Assembly: GCA_002384725.1 (NCBI GenBank)
Contig: DGBF01000093.1
Coordinates: 543-20,881, forward strand
Source of the DNA: Flavobacteriales bacterium UBA4011
Lineage (GTDB): Bacteria > Bacteroidota > Bacteroidia > Flavobacteriales_D > Crocinitomicaceae
Direction: 5' to 3'
Length of the DNA stretch: 20,339 bases
Under the pieces are notes generated by a model. It did no database searches and was not told the origin of the DNA. It saw only the letters and a list, made by a program, of their open reading frames with translations. This document shows, in pieces, positions 7,821-16,300 of the stretch. The translations under genes were made by a program, and so were the position numbers. Each line of letters begins with the position of its first letter. Positions within the stretch are counted from its first letter, which is position 1.

Positions 7821-8293
7821 TGACAAAACTCCTTTTCCCATTAATATTTCTGTTTCTTGTCTCTTCTTGCGAATTGTATAAAGATATTGACGTGGTGAAT
7901 ATGGGACAAGTAAAATTGGACCAGTTGGATGGAAATAATGTCACGTTGAATTTGGATGTGGAACTGGACAATCCTAATTTTTACACCATAAAAGTGAAGC
8001 CTTCTTATCTCGATGTCTACATTGAGGACGAGTTGGTGGGCAAAGCGCATTTGATGAAAAAACTGAAGATTCAACGCAAAAGTGTTGGGGTCTACAATGT
8101 CAAAGTGGAACTTCTTGGAGAAAAAGGAATTTTAGCAAAAGCCTTGAAATACTCTTTGAAGAAGGAATTGAAAATTAGATTGGCAGGAAAAGTAAAGGCA
8201 TCGGTTTTATTAATTTCAAAAAAATTAAAAGTAGACGAAACTAAAACGATAGACGCATCAAAATTGCGTCCTAAAATGCCGTTTTCGTACTAG
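7820..8293 (+). CDS. LEA type 2 family lipoprotein
   Basis: A 157-residue lipoprotein: residues 1-17 end in LVSSC, giving Cys17 as the lipidated residue. The rest resembles a LEA14/WHy-type beta-sandwich, with the characteristic NVTLNLDVELDNPNFYTIKV segment (asymmetric strand pair around DNPN) and a basic C-terminal half. Proteins with this fold in Bacteroidota are common and their role in the envelope is not established. The ATG lies in the stop of the upstream dipeptidase gene, so the two are probably translated from one message, yet one product is cytosolic and the other membrane-bound, so co-function is not obvious. The gene ends convergently on murF-alr: both stop codons fall in CTAG at 8290-8293. 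Confidence 0.75.
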   Translation: MTKLLFPLIFLFLVSSCELYKDIDVVNMGQVKLDQLDGNNVTLNLDVELDNPNFYTIKVKPSYLDVYIEDELVGKAHLMKKLKIQRKSVGVYNVKVELLGEKGILAKALKYSLKKELKIRLAGKVKASVLLISKKLKVDETKTIDASKLRPKMPFSY

Positions 8294-10581
8294 TCCTCTT
8301 CCTGTACGAAAATTCGCGGCATTCTAGCGGAAAGGCTGGTCATTATTTCATACGAAATGGTGCCGCATTTTTTTGCTAAGTCATGCACAGTTTGGTTTGG
8401 TCCAATGATTTCTACTTCGTCGCCAACTTCAATGTCTAGGTTGGTAATATCGACCATAATCATGTCCATACACACATTTCCGGCGGTCGGACAATGGTTG
8501 TCACCTATAAAAACGCCGCCATTTCCATTGCCTAGTTGACGTTTAAAACCGTCGGCATAACCAACTGGAATAGTTGCAATTTTAGTTTCTATATTGGCAA
8601 CAAAAGATCGGGAATATCCAACGCTTTCGCCAGCTCTAAGTTTTTTTATTTGAGACACTGTGCTTTTCCAAGACAACACCGGTGTCAGCTTCTTGCCAAT
8701 AGTTGGATTATTCGAAACGCCATAGAGACCAATGCCTATGCGCACCATGTCAAAGCCATATTCTGGATAATTGCTTAAGCCTTCCGTGTTCAAAATGTGT
8801 CTTAAAACGGGATAAGGCAAATTCTTTTGAAGTGTCTCTGAAACGAATTGAAATTTCGTCATTTGTTCCAAAGTATAGGAATTGTCGTCTAAATTATCAG
8901 CGTCCGCCAAATGGGAATACACGGATTTAACCTTTATCTCAGGTTGCGATTTCAGGTAAGAAACCACTTTAGAAATATCATTGGGGAAGAACCCCAAACG
9001 ATGCATTCCTGTGTCAAATTTCAGATGAATTGGGAAATCTTGAATGTCCATCAAAATTAGTTCGCTCACCAATTCTTCCATTTGAACGAAAGAATAAACG
9101 GACGGTTCCAAGTTGCACTTGATGCAATCTGACCACGAAGAACGATCGCTGTTCATGACCATTATGGGTAATTCCAATCCACTTTTTCTCAGTTCAACGC
9201 CTTCGTCAACATAAGCAACACCTAAATAATCGATGTTTTGGCTATTTAAAAATTCACCCATTTTGGTTAATTCAGAACCGTAGGATGAGGCCTTGACCAT
9301 CGCCATAATGCCAACCTTTGGCGGTACTCTTTTTCGCCAAATAGCCAAATTGTCTTTTAATGCCGAAATAGAAATCTCTACGAATGTAGAATGCTTCCGG
9401 AATTTCATTTGACTCGCCAAACGTTTCAAAGAAGGATGTAAACCTTTGAAAAGAATAGAGGTATTTTCCAGCTTTAAAATATCAGTTATCTCATTTGTTC
9501 CGAATAGTATAAGGTCTTTTATTTCAAGCTTTAATTGAAGCAGCTTAAATCTTTTCAATAAAACATCAAATTCGCTTTTATTGAATCGTTCAAAAGCTGT
9601 TTCTGAAAGAACAACGTAGCGATTTCGTTTACCTGAAGTTCCTGATTGGTGCGATAAAGCCTGTTCTAATCCGTCGAAATTCAGATTAAAAGCATCGAAC
9701 AAAAGTATGTTGTCGTTGATACCTTCGATTGTCTCCATACGCATCGCAATTTGAGGCAAAGACTTCAGTTTTTCGTCAATTTTTTCGGCAGGAACTTTTA
9801 AATGCAATACTATATCTCGAATAAGATCGATATTCCTGTTTTCTACTGTTTCTAATTTCTTGGTGTAATGCACAGGTAAACCTTTGATTCCAAGACTTTC
9901 CAATGATTTTGGCGCAAAAATGATTTTGCAGGATTGAAAAAACTTGAGTTTTTCGTCCAAATGTTCTTCTATGCTCGTAAAGTTTTCGCGGTGAGCAGAT
10001 AAAAACGAGGTAAAAACACCAATAGTGGGTTGAATGATTTCTGTGAGCCTAATCATTTCGCCCTTTTCACTTATTCCAGCTTCAATTATCGCAATTTCCG
10101 TTTCCCCATCTATTTCAAAAAGAGAAAGTGCCACACCCATTTGCGAGTTGTAACTTTTTGGACTTCGAGCTATGGAAAAATTATCGGACAATACATGATT
10201 CAACCATTCTTTAACGACTGTCTTCCCAGCACTTCCGGTTATTCCAATAACAGGAATATCAAATTGTTCTCTGTGTTTTTTGGCCCATTTTTGCAGGGCG
10301 ACTAGTACATCAGAAACTTGAATGATTGTTGCTTCAGGAAAAGATTGGAGGGCAACAGTTTTGTCGACCAAAAAAGTACGAACACCTTTTTTGTAGGCTT
10401 CCTCCATGTACAGATGACCATCGCGACTTTTCGTTTTGATACAGACAAAAATGGCTTGAGTACCTAAACTGATTTTTCGGCTGTCGTAATAAATGACATG
10501 GATGTTTCCGTTATGGGCCGCCAATAGTGGTTTTCCATCGCAAATTTCAATAATCTCTTTATTCGAATAGTTTATTCTCAA
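8290..10581 (-). CDS. Bifunctional MurF ligase / alanine racemase
   Basis: A 763-residue fusion known from Bacteroidota. The N-terminal half (about 1-395) is UDP-MurNAc-tripeptide:D-Ala-D-Ala ligase: P-loop GITGSAGKT (113-121), SYNSQMGV, catalytic-region E167 in EAGISEKGEM, H197 in the GEAH-equivalent segment, and DAFNLNFDGL (296-305). The C-terminal half (398-763) is a PLP alanine racemase: K430 in MVKASSYG forms the Schiff base, H528-like TGMHRLGF, MVRIGIGLYG, Y656 in SVGYSRSF as the second catalytic base, GYADGFKR and NVCMDMIMVD. One protein can thus make D-Ala and use D-Ala-D-Ala in peptidoglycan synthesis. The start is TTG at 10581, overlapping the tdk stop (TTGA); the next in-frame Met is residue 59, which would delete conserved N-terminal sequence. 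The central MurF domain is shorter than usual (see findings). Confidence 0.93.
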   Translation of the reverse strand: MRINYSNKEIIEICDGKPLLAAHNGNIHVIYYDSRKISLGTQAIFVCIKTKSRDGHLYMEEAYKKGVRTFLVDKTVALQSFPEATIIQVSDVLVALQKWAKKHREQFDIPVIGITGSAGKTVVKEWLNHVLSDNFSIARSPKSYNSQMGVALSLFEIDGETEIAIIEAGISEKGEMIRLTEIIQPTIGVFTSFLSAHRENFTSIEEHLDEKLKFFQSCKIIFAPKSLESLGIKGLPVHYTKKLETVENRNIDLIRDIVLHLKVPAEKIDEKLKSLPQIAMRMETIEGINDNILLFDAFNLNFDGLEQALSHQSGTSGKRNRYVVLSETAFERFNKSEFDVLLKRFKLLQLKLEIKDLILFGTNEITDILKLENTSILFKGLHPSLKRLASQMKFRKHSTFVEISISALKDNLAIWRKRVPPKVGIMAMVKASSYGSELTKMGEFLNSQNIDYLGVAYVDEGVELRKSGLELPIMVMNSDRSSWSDCIKCNLEPSVYSFVQMEELVSELILMDIQDFPIHLKFDTGMHRLGFFPNDISKVVSYLKSQPEIKVKSVYSHLADADNLDDNSYTLEQMTKFQFVSETLQKNLPYPVLRHILNTEGLSNYPEYGFDMVRIGIGLYGVSNNPTIGKKLTPVLSWKSTVSQIKKLRAGESVGYSRSFVANIETKIATIPVGYADGFKRQLGNGNGGVFIGDNHCPTAGNVCMDMIMVDITNLDIEVGDEVEIIGPNQTVHDLAKKCGTISYEIMTSLSARMPRIFVQEED

Positions 10582-11153
10582 TGTTTAATTTTATTGTAAC
10601 ATGTTCTACACAGTGGCTCGTAGTCGTTTTTTGCTCCGAGCATAACGCGTTCTTCATTTGAAGCAATACGATGCGAGAACTGAGCTAAGTTACCACAAGA
10701 AACGCAAATGGCGTGAACTTTCGTTACATATTCTGCCATAGCCAATAAATTCGGTAAGGGTCCAAATGGTAGTCCTTTATAGTCCATGTCCAATCCAGCG
10801 ATGATGACACGTGCTCCCTTGTTTGCCAAATCGGCACAAATTTGCGGTAGTTCATCGTCGAAAAACTGCGCTTCGTCTACGGCAACAATCTTTTCTTTGT
10901 TCCATAGCGTTGCAATTTCTGATGAGGACACAATTACCTTGGCTTCAATTGCTGTACCTTGATGACTTACCACTTGTTCGCTGCTGTAGCGACTGTCTAC
11001 CTTAGGTTTGACTAATAGGATGCTTTGTTGGGCAAATTCAGCTCTTCGAATCCGACGAATTAGTTCCTCAGTTTTTCCAGAAAACATGGATCCACAGATC
11101 ACTTCTATCCACCCATTCGTTCGGTTATCATCCGGAAATTGTTCTAGAAACAT
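10578..11153 (-). CDS. tdk: Thymidine kinase
   Basis: A 191-residue type II thymidine kinase that phosphorylates thymidine in the salvage pathway. Visible motifs: Walker A GSMFSGKT (21-28), DEAQFF with D93 and the general base E94, the GLDMDYKGLPF lasso segment, and a structural zinc site of C150, C153, C182 and C185 (CVSCG and CRTC). The length is normal, with a short N-terminal extension before the P-loop. It begins at ATG 11153 and its stop TGA overlaps the TTG start of murF-alr by four bases, implying a two-gene operon. The promoter should lie in the 139-base divergent region to the right, but I see no clear minus-strand -7 box. Confidence 0.95.
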   Translation of the reverse strand: MFLEQFPDDNRTNGWIEVICGSMFSGKTEELIRRIRRAEFAQQSILLVKPKVDSRYSSEQVVSHQGTAIEAKVIVSSSEIATLWNKEKIVAVDEAQFFDDELPQICADLANKGARVIIAGLDMDYKGLPFGPLPNLLAMAEYVTKVHAICVSCGNLAQFSHRIASNEERVMLGAKNDYEPLCRTCYNKIKH

Positions 11154-11207
11154 AGCTTGCTTTTGGTACGATTAACTAAACTTCGTTAAAGCCTAATGTG
11201 TCGCGAG

Positions 11208-11215
11208 TAATTTTG
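11208..11215 (+). promoter_or_regulatory. Likely promoter (-7 box) for the 11293-13237 operon
   Basis: TAATTTTG at 11208-11215 is an exact match to the Bacteroidota TAnnTTTG element. Exactly 19 bases upstream, at 11186-11188, is TTA, matching two of three bases of the -33 TTG. Transcription would begin near 11222 and leave a leader of about 70 bases that contains the direct repeats at 11243-11277. Confidence 0.4.
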
Positions 11216-11242
11216 ACATAAAATTCGTTATTTTTACCCACG

Positions 11243-11277
11243 CCTAGGTGGAAAGTTAGCAACTTAGGTGAAATGTT
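11243..11277 (+). repeat. Two 15-base direct repeats in the leader of the 11293 gene
   Basis: CCTAGGTGGAAAGTT (11243-11257) and CTTAGGTGAAATGTT (11263-11277) match at 12 of 15 positions with a 20-base period, about two helical turns. They sit between the likely promoter and the start codon. They could be a regulator binding site or a leader element, or the remains of a short duplication. Confidence 0.4.
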
Positions 11278-11292
11278 GAAAAATAGAAAGCA

Positions 11293-11985
11293 ATGTCCAC
11301 AAAGACACGAATAGCAAATTTAAAACGAATTCAAAGTATTTTCGATAAACTCGATAATCAAACTTTGGTTCGACAAGAACTAGACGAATTGGTTCATTTA
11401 ACGGCTGAATTGCATGAAAAAGCTGTGATTCTCAGATACAAAGCTGCCGAAGAAAGAGTTTTTGGAAATGGTGATGTTGTGAAAAAATCGGAAGCAAAAA
11501 AGGAAGAAGAGCCTAAGACTGTTGTATTGCCAGACATAAAGGAGATCGATTTTTCGATTTTTGAGCGAGAGGAACCGGAGGATAAAAATGAGACTGAAGT
11601 AAAGGTAGAGCCAGAGTCTAAAGTGGAACCAGAAGTTCAAGAAGAAGCGGTTGCAGAGCCAGAAGTTGAAAAAATGGAGGCTAAGGATTCGCATGATTGG
11701 CCAAAGCGTTTTGAGAAAGTTTTAAAAGATCACGAATCTGGTTTGCAGACTCCGTTGGCGGCCATCGCTGGGTCTTTCGGCTTGAATGAACGAATTTTAT
11801 ACATCAACGAATTGTTTGATGGAGAAGCGGAAAAATTCTCTGCTTGTGTACAAAAATTAGACAGTATTTCCGAATGGTCAAATTGTGTTGTTGCCCTTAC
11901 AAATTATGCGAATGCTGAGAATTGGGAAATCGACAACGATACAACGGATGAATTTATCCTTCACGTAAAACGTAAATATGCGTAA
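11293..11985 (+). CDS. Uncharacterised protein with acidic linker and conserved C-terminal helical domain
   Basis: I cannot assign a function. The 230-residue protein has no signal peptide or membrane helix and should be cytosolic. Residues 1-55 are helical and Leu/Glu-rich, possibly coiled coil. Residues about 62-133 are a low-complexity Glu/Lys/Pro/Val linker with repeated EPE motifs. Residues about 140-230 form a helical domain around SFGLNERILYINELFDG (161-177) with later tryptophans; this GLNxRxLYxNELF signature recurs in conserved hypothetical proteins of Bacteroidota as I recall them. The start at ATG 11293 follows a possible promoter at 11208. The last codons overlap the downstream secreted peptidase by eight bases, so the two are cotranscribed. 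Confidence 0.75.
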   Translation: MSTKTRIANLKRIQSIFDKLDNQTLVRQELDELVHLTAELHEKAVILRYKAAEERVFGNGDVVKKSEAKKEEEPKTVVLPDIKEIDFSIFEREEPEDKNETEVKVEPESKVEPEVQEEAVAEPEVEKMEAKDSHDWPKRFEKVLKDHESGLQTPLAAIAGSFGLNERILYINELFDGEAEKFSACVQKLDSISEWSNCVVALTNYANAENWEIDNDTTDEFILHVKRKYA

Positions 11986-13237
11986 TTACTTAATTATTCT
12001 ATTTGCCTTATCTACAACAAATTTCATAGCCCAAGAAGATTTAATTCGAAAATGGACGAAAGATTTGTGTGCCCCTGAAATGCATGGTAGAGGTTACGTG
12101 CACAATGGCGATAATATTGCTGCGGATTATCTTGTAAACGAATATGTAAAATTGGGTTTGACACCCGCGCCTGGGCAAACGAACATGCGTCAACCTTTTG
12201 AGTTTCCGGTAAACACCTTTCCAGGAAGAATGTTTCTTACCTTAAACGGCCTTGAAGTTAAACCCGGCGAAGGTTATATTGTTAGTCCAGCTAGCGGATC
12301 GTTTGAGGGGGAACTATCACCTTTTCTTTTAAATAAAGTGAATTTTGCTACTGTGCAGTCACTAGTATCTATGAAAAAAGAGATAGATTTTAACAGATTT
12401 AACTCCATCGTTGTCGATAAAAATGGAGTTACAGGAGATTCATTAAAAATGATGGATGAAATTGTCGTGAGATGGAACAAAGTAATGCCCATAGTTGAAA
12501 TTTTTAGTAAAAAGTTCACCTGGTCAGTTTCAACAAGCGAACAAAAATACCCCTACGTTTATTTAAGAGATTCGCTTTACGCAAATCAAGAAATGTACCT
12601 GCACATCGAAAACGTATTGGAGCAGCGACATACCTCGAACAATGTTGTTGCGTATATCCCAGCAATAAAGCAAACAGATAAAACTATATACTTCACAGCG
12701 CACTATGACCATTTGGGTAGAATGGGTGAGGAAACCTATTTCCCGGGCGCCAACGACAATGCGAGTGGTACCGCAATGCTGCTTTCTCTTGCAAAACATT
12801 TTAAAGCGTTTCCATCCAAATTCAACATTGTATTCGTTTGCTTTGCAGGTGAAGAAGCCGGATTAATTGGGTCAAGATATTATACAGAGAACCCATTGAC
12901 GAAGTTGTCGGATATTAAATTTCTTGTGAACCTAGACATTATGGGTAGCGGAGAGGAAGGGATTACAATAGTGAACGCTACTTTATTCCCGAAAGCATTT
13001 AAAAAATTCAAGAAAATAAATAGAAAAGGAAAATTGCTTTCAAACGTAAAATCAAGAGGTCCAGCAGCCAATTCTGATCATTATTTTTTCACGGAGAAAG
13101 GTGTGCCAGCGGTGTTTATTTATACCATGGGACCCAACAAACATTATCACGATATTTTTGATACATACGAAGAATTGAGCTTTGCTGAATACGATGATTT
13201 AATTGAGTTATTGAAGCAATTTGTCAAAAAAATATAA
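11978..13237 (+). CDS. Secreted M28 family aminopeptidase
   Basis: A 419-residue zinc peptidase with a signal peptide (residues 1-19, ending NFIAQ). The M28 catalytic domain occupies about residues 215-419, with all expected residues: H242 in AHYDHLG, bridging D260 in GANDNASG, general base E292 and ligand E293 in AGEEAGLIGS, D320 in NLDIMG, and H391 in KHYHDIFDTYE. The segment between residues 65 and 215 probably holds a PA-like insert, as is common in this family, but I see no firm motif. It should release N-terminal residues from peptides in the periplasm or outside the cell. Its ATG lies inside the end of the upstream uncharacterised gene (eight-base overlap). A weak AT-rich hairpin follows the stop. 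Confidence 0.9.
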   Translation: MRNYLIILFALSTTNFIAQEDLIRKWTKDLCAPEMHGRGYVHNGDNIAADYLVNEYVKLGLTPAPGQTNMRQPFEFPVNTFPGRMFLTLNGLEVKPGEGYIVSPASGSFEGELSPFLLNKVNFATVQSLVSMKKEIDFNRFNSIVVDKNGVTGDSLKMMDEIVVRWNKVMPIVEIFSKKFTWSVSTSEQKYPYVYLRDSLYANQEMYLHIENVLEQRHTSNNVVAYIPAIKQTDKTIYFTAHYDHLGRMGEETYFPGANDNASGTAMLLSLAKHFKAFPSKFNIVFVCFAGEEAGLIGSRYYTENPLTKLSDIKFLVNLDIMGSGEEGITIVNATLFPKAFKKFKKINRKGKLLSNVKSRGPAANSDHYFFTEKGVPAVFIYTMGPNKHYHDIFDTYEELSFAEYDDLIELLKQFVKKI

Positions 13238-13318
13238 GAATAGAACTGTATATTCTTCTTGGTTTTTGCCTTTCATGTTATACAAAGAATAAGTAAATTG
13301 TCATCAAATACGTTCACC

Positions 13319-16300
13319 ATGGTAAAAACATTTCTATTTGGCCTTTCATTTCTACTGTCAACGACAATTGTATTTGGACAGAATTACCATGGTGCAAAAG
13401 GAGTAAAGAAGATTACTCCAAATCCAATTTCAAACAAAGCTGCTTCTTGTACACCGCCGAATACGACGACTTCTATGTCCATCAACAATGTGCGAATGGT
13501 GGTGCATACTGCCGGTAACTTGTGGCAAGATTTTCCCCAAAATAAATCCATTTACGAAGTGCCGAAAAATTCGGGTATCATGGCTTTGTTTACGGCTGCT
13601 TTGTGGCTAGGAGGAACAGATGCAAATGGTCAGTTGAAATTGGCAGCATTGCGCTACAGAAACGGACAAGATTATTGGACAGGACCTCTTTCAAATACCA
13701 CTGCTGAAACGACTTCAGATATTTGCAATCAATACGATAAACATTTTGTGTCAACCCAAGATGAGGTGCGAAATTTTGCTTCTTGGTTTCAAGCTGGCGA
13801 AGCCGATGCCCAAAATGGTGGTAATACACAAAGTTTGATGTTCCCCGATTATGTGGTGCCAGACATTATTAAAAATTGGCCAGCTCATGGTGATCCCGGA
13901 GTAGGACAAGATTTTTATCTAGCTCCATTTTTTGATTATAACGAAGATGGAATTTACAATTGGGAACAAGGTGATTATCCATGGCATGATATCTACAAGA
14001 AAAAAGATTGTCAGGTAGACAGAAGAGTTTCTCTTTATGGTGATGTCAATTACTGGTGGATCATTAATGATAAAGGAAATATTCATACGGAAACTGGTGG
14101 TGACCCAATTGGCATGGAGATTCGTGCACAAGCATTTGCCTTTGCTACCGGCGATGAAATAAACAACATGACTTTTTACAATTATGAATTAATCAATAGA
14201 GGAAGTCTCACTTTATTCGATACCTACTTTGGCTTCTTTACCGATGGAGCATTAGGCGGGCCATATGATGATTATGTGGGATGTGATGTCAACAGAGGTC
14301 TCGCGTATTACTACAATGGAAATAATTATGACGCTGACGACGCAGGTTTTAAAGGCTATGGATTTAATCCGCCAGCTGTAGGGGTTGACTTTTTTGAAGG
14401 TCCATTTCAAGATGACGATGGAATAGACAACGCCTATGGAATTGGTCCAGGGGAAGCATTGAATGGTATTGGTTATGGCGATTCTATTGTCGATAACGAA
14501 AGATTTGGAATGAGACGATTCCTGTACTATTCGAATACGGGAGGTGGAGCAAATACGAATCAAACAGATCCTGTTAATGCATCCGATTATTATCATTATT
14601 TGCGCGGAAACTGGAAAGATGGAACTCCATTTTACTATGGTGGAAGTGGACATTATTCTAGTCCTGGAGCAAATACTGCATTACCATGTGAGTTTATGTT
14701 TCCAGGAGATACAGATCCACTTGGATGGGGAACGGGAGGTGTCCCTCAAGCACCTTGGACAGAGGAAAGCGCTGGTAACGACCCATACGACAGACGATTT
14801 TTACAATCGGCTGGACCGTTTGTTTTGAAACCTGGGGCTGTAAATAATATTACGGTTGGCGTTGCTTATGCAAGAGCCGCGCAAGGCGGACCATTTGCTT
14901 CGGTGGAGTTACTGCGACGTGCAGATGACAAAGCACAAGCATTGTTCGAAAATTGTTTTCGAATTATTGATGCACCGCACGCACCAGATATGACTTTCCA
15001 AGAGTTGGAAAATGAGGTGATATTATTCTTGTCCAATTCGCTAAACTCCAATAATTACAACGAAGAGTATATTGAAAAAGATCCGTTCATTGTTACAGAC
15101 ATTCCCAATCCAGATTTGTTTTATCGCTTTCAGGGATATCAAATATTTCAATTATCAAGTCCCGCTGTTGCCATTTCAGAGTTGGATGATCCTGCTCAGG
15201 CTCGTTTGGTAGGTCAATGCGATATTAAGGACAGTGTTTCACGATTGGTCAATTTTGTTTTTGATGGTCAAATAGAAGCGGATGTTCCCACCTTGAAAGT
15301 GGATGGCGAGAACAAAGGAATTCGACACAGTTTTCAAGTTACGGAAGATGCTTTTGCAATTGGCGATAAACGGTTGGTGAACTTCAAACGATACTATTAT
15401 GTGGCTGTTTCCTATGCGCATAATAGTTATAAAAAGTTCGTTCCTGGTGATGCGCAATATTATGATGGACAAAAAGTTCCCTACTTGCGGTCCAGAAAAG
15501 CAGCTATTGGGGAGGTGCGATTTATCGAGGTAATTCCTCATTCTCCCCTGCCGGAAGCAGGAGGAACGGATCAATTTGCTTTGTATGGTGCAACTCCTAA
15601 AATAACTCGTGTTGATGGTCATGGGAATGGTGGTAGAGTCTTGGAATTAACGTCTGAGACAGAGAAAAAAATTATTTCGCAAGGATTTGTTGATGAACCG
15701 GAATATCAATCCAGCAAAGGACCTTTGAATATCAAAGTGATCGATCCTTTGAATTTGGTAGGCGGATATTTCGAGATACTTTTTAAAGACTATCCAATAG
15801 ATCCAGCACCAAATAATTCAGCTAACGGGGCTTCTTGGACCATAAATCGATACGATAAGAAAGATGGGGAATTATTAGAAAGTGTAGAATCCAGCCAAAC
15901 GATAGATGTGGACAATGAACAACTCATACCGAAATGGGGAGTTTCGGTTCAAATTGCTCAAACTCCATATTTCAGAGAAGATAATGTAACTGGAAATAAT
16001 ACGGTTGAAACCACCGAAATACTCGAAAGTTCTATCACTTTTGCCGATTCCTCTAAACGATGGTTGACCCATGTGCAGGACATAGATGGGTTTACCCCGC
16101 TCAACTGGATTCGTTCAGGAATAGTTGATGAAACAGATTATGATCCTGCTTTGCTCTACAACAATTTGAAATGTTTCAGAGATGAAGTCGGTAAAGATCC
16201 AAACCGAAGGTGGACAAAAGTCGCTGAGGGAATGTTCGCACCGCATCAATTGGTGGGTTATCAGTGCGATTTTATGCCTTTGGCGTATTTCAGACCAACA

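Noticed and set aside
13236..13257. Hairpin AAGAATA / TATTCTT after the M28 peptidase stop
   Set aside because: The stem is seven AT-rich pairs overlapping the stop codon and the T run is five bases away, so it is too weak to call a terminator.
13259..13318. Twenty-codon N-terminal extension of the large T9SS protein from a TTG codon
   Set aside because: It would place an unremarkable stretch before a perfect signal peptide starting at ATG 13319.
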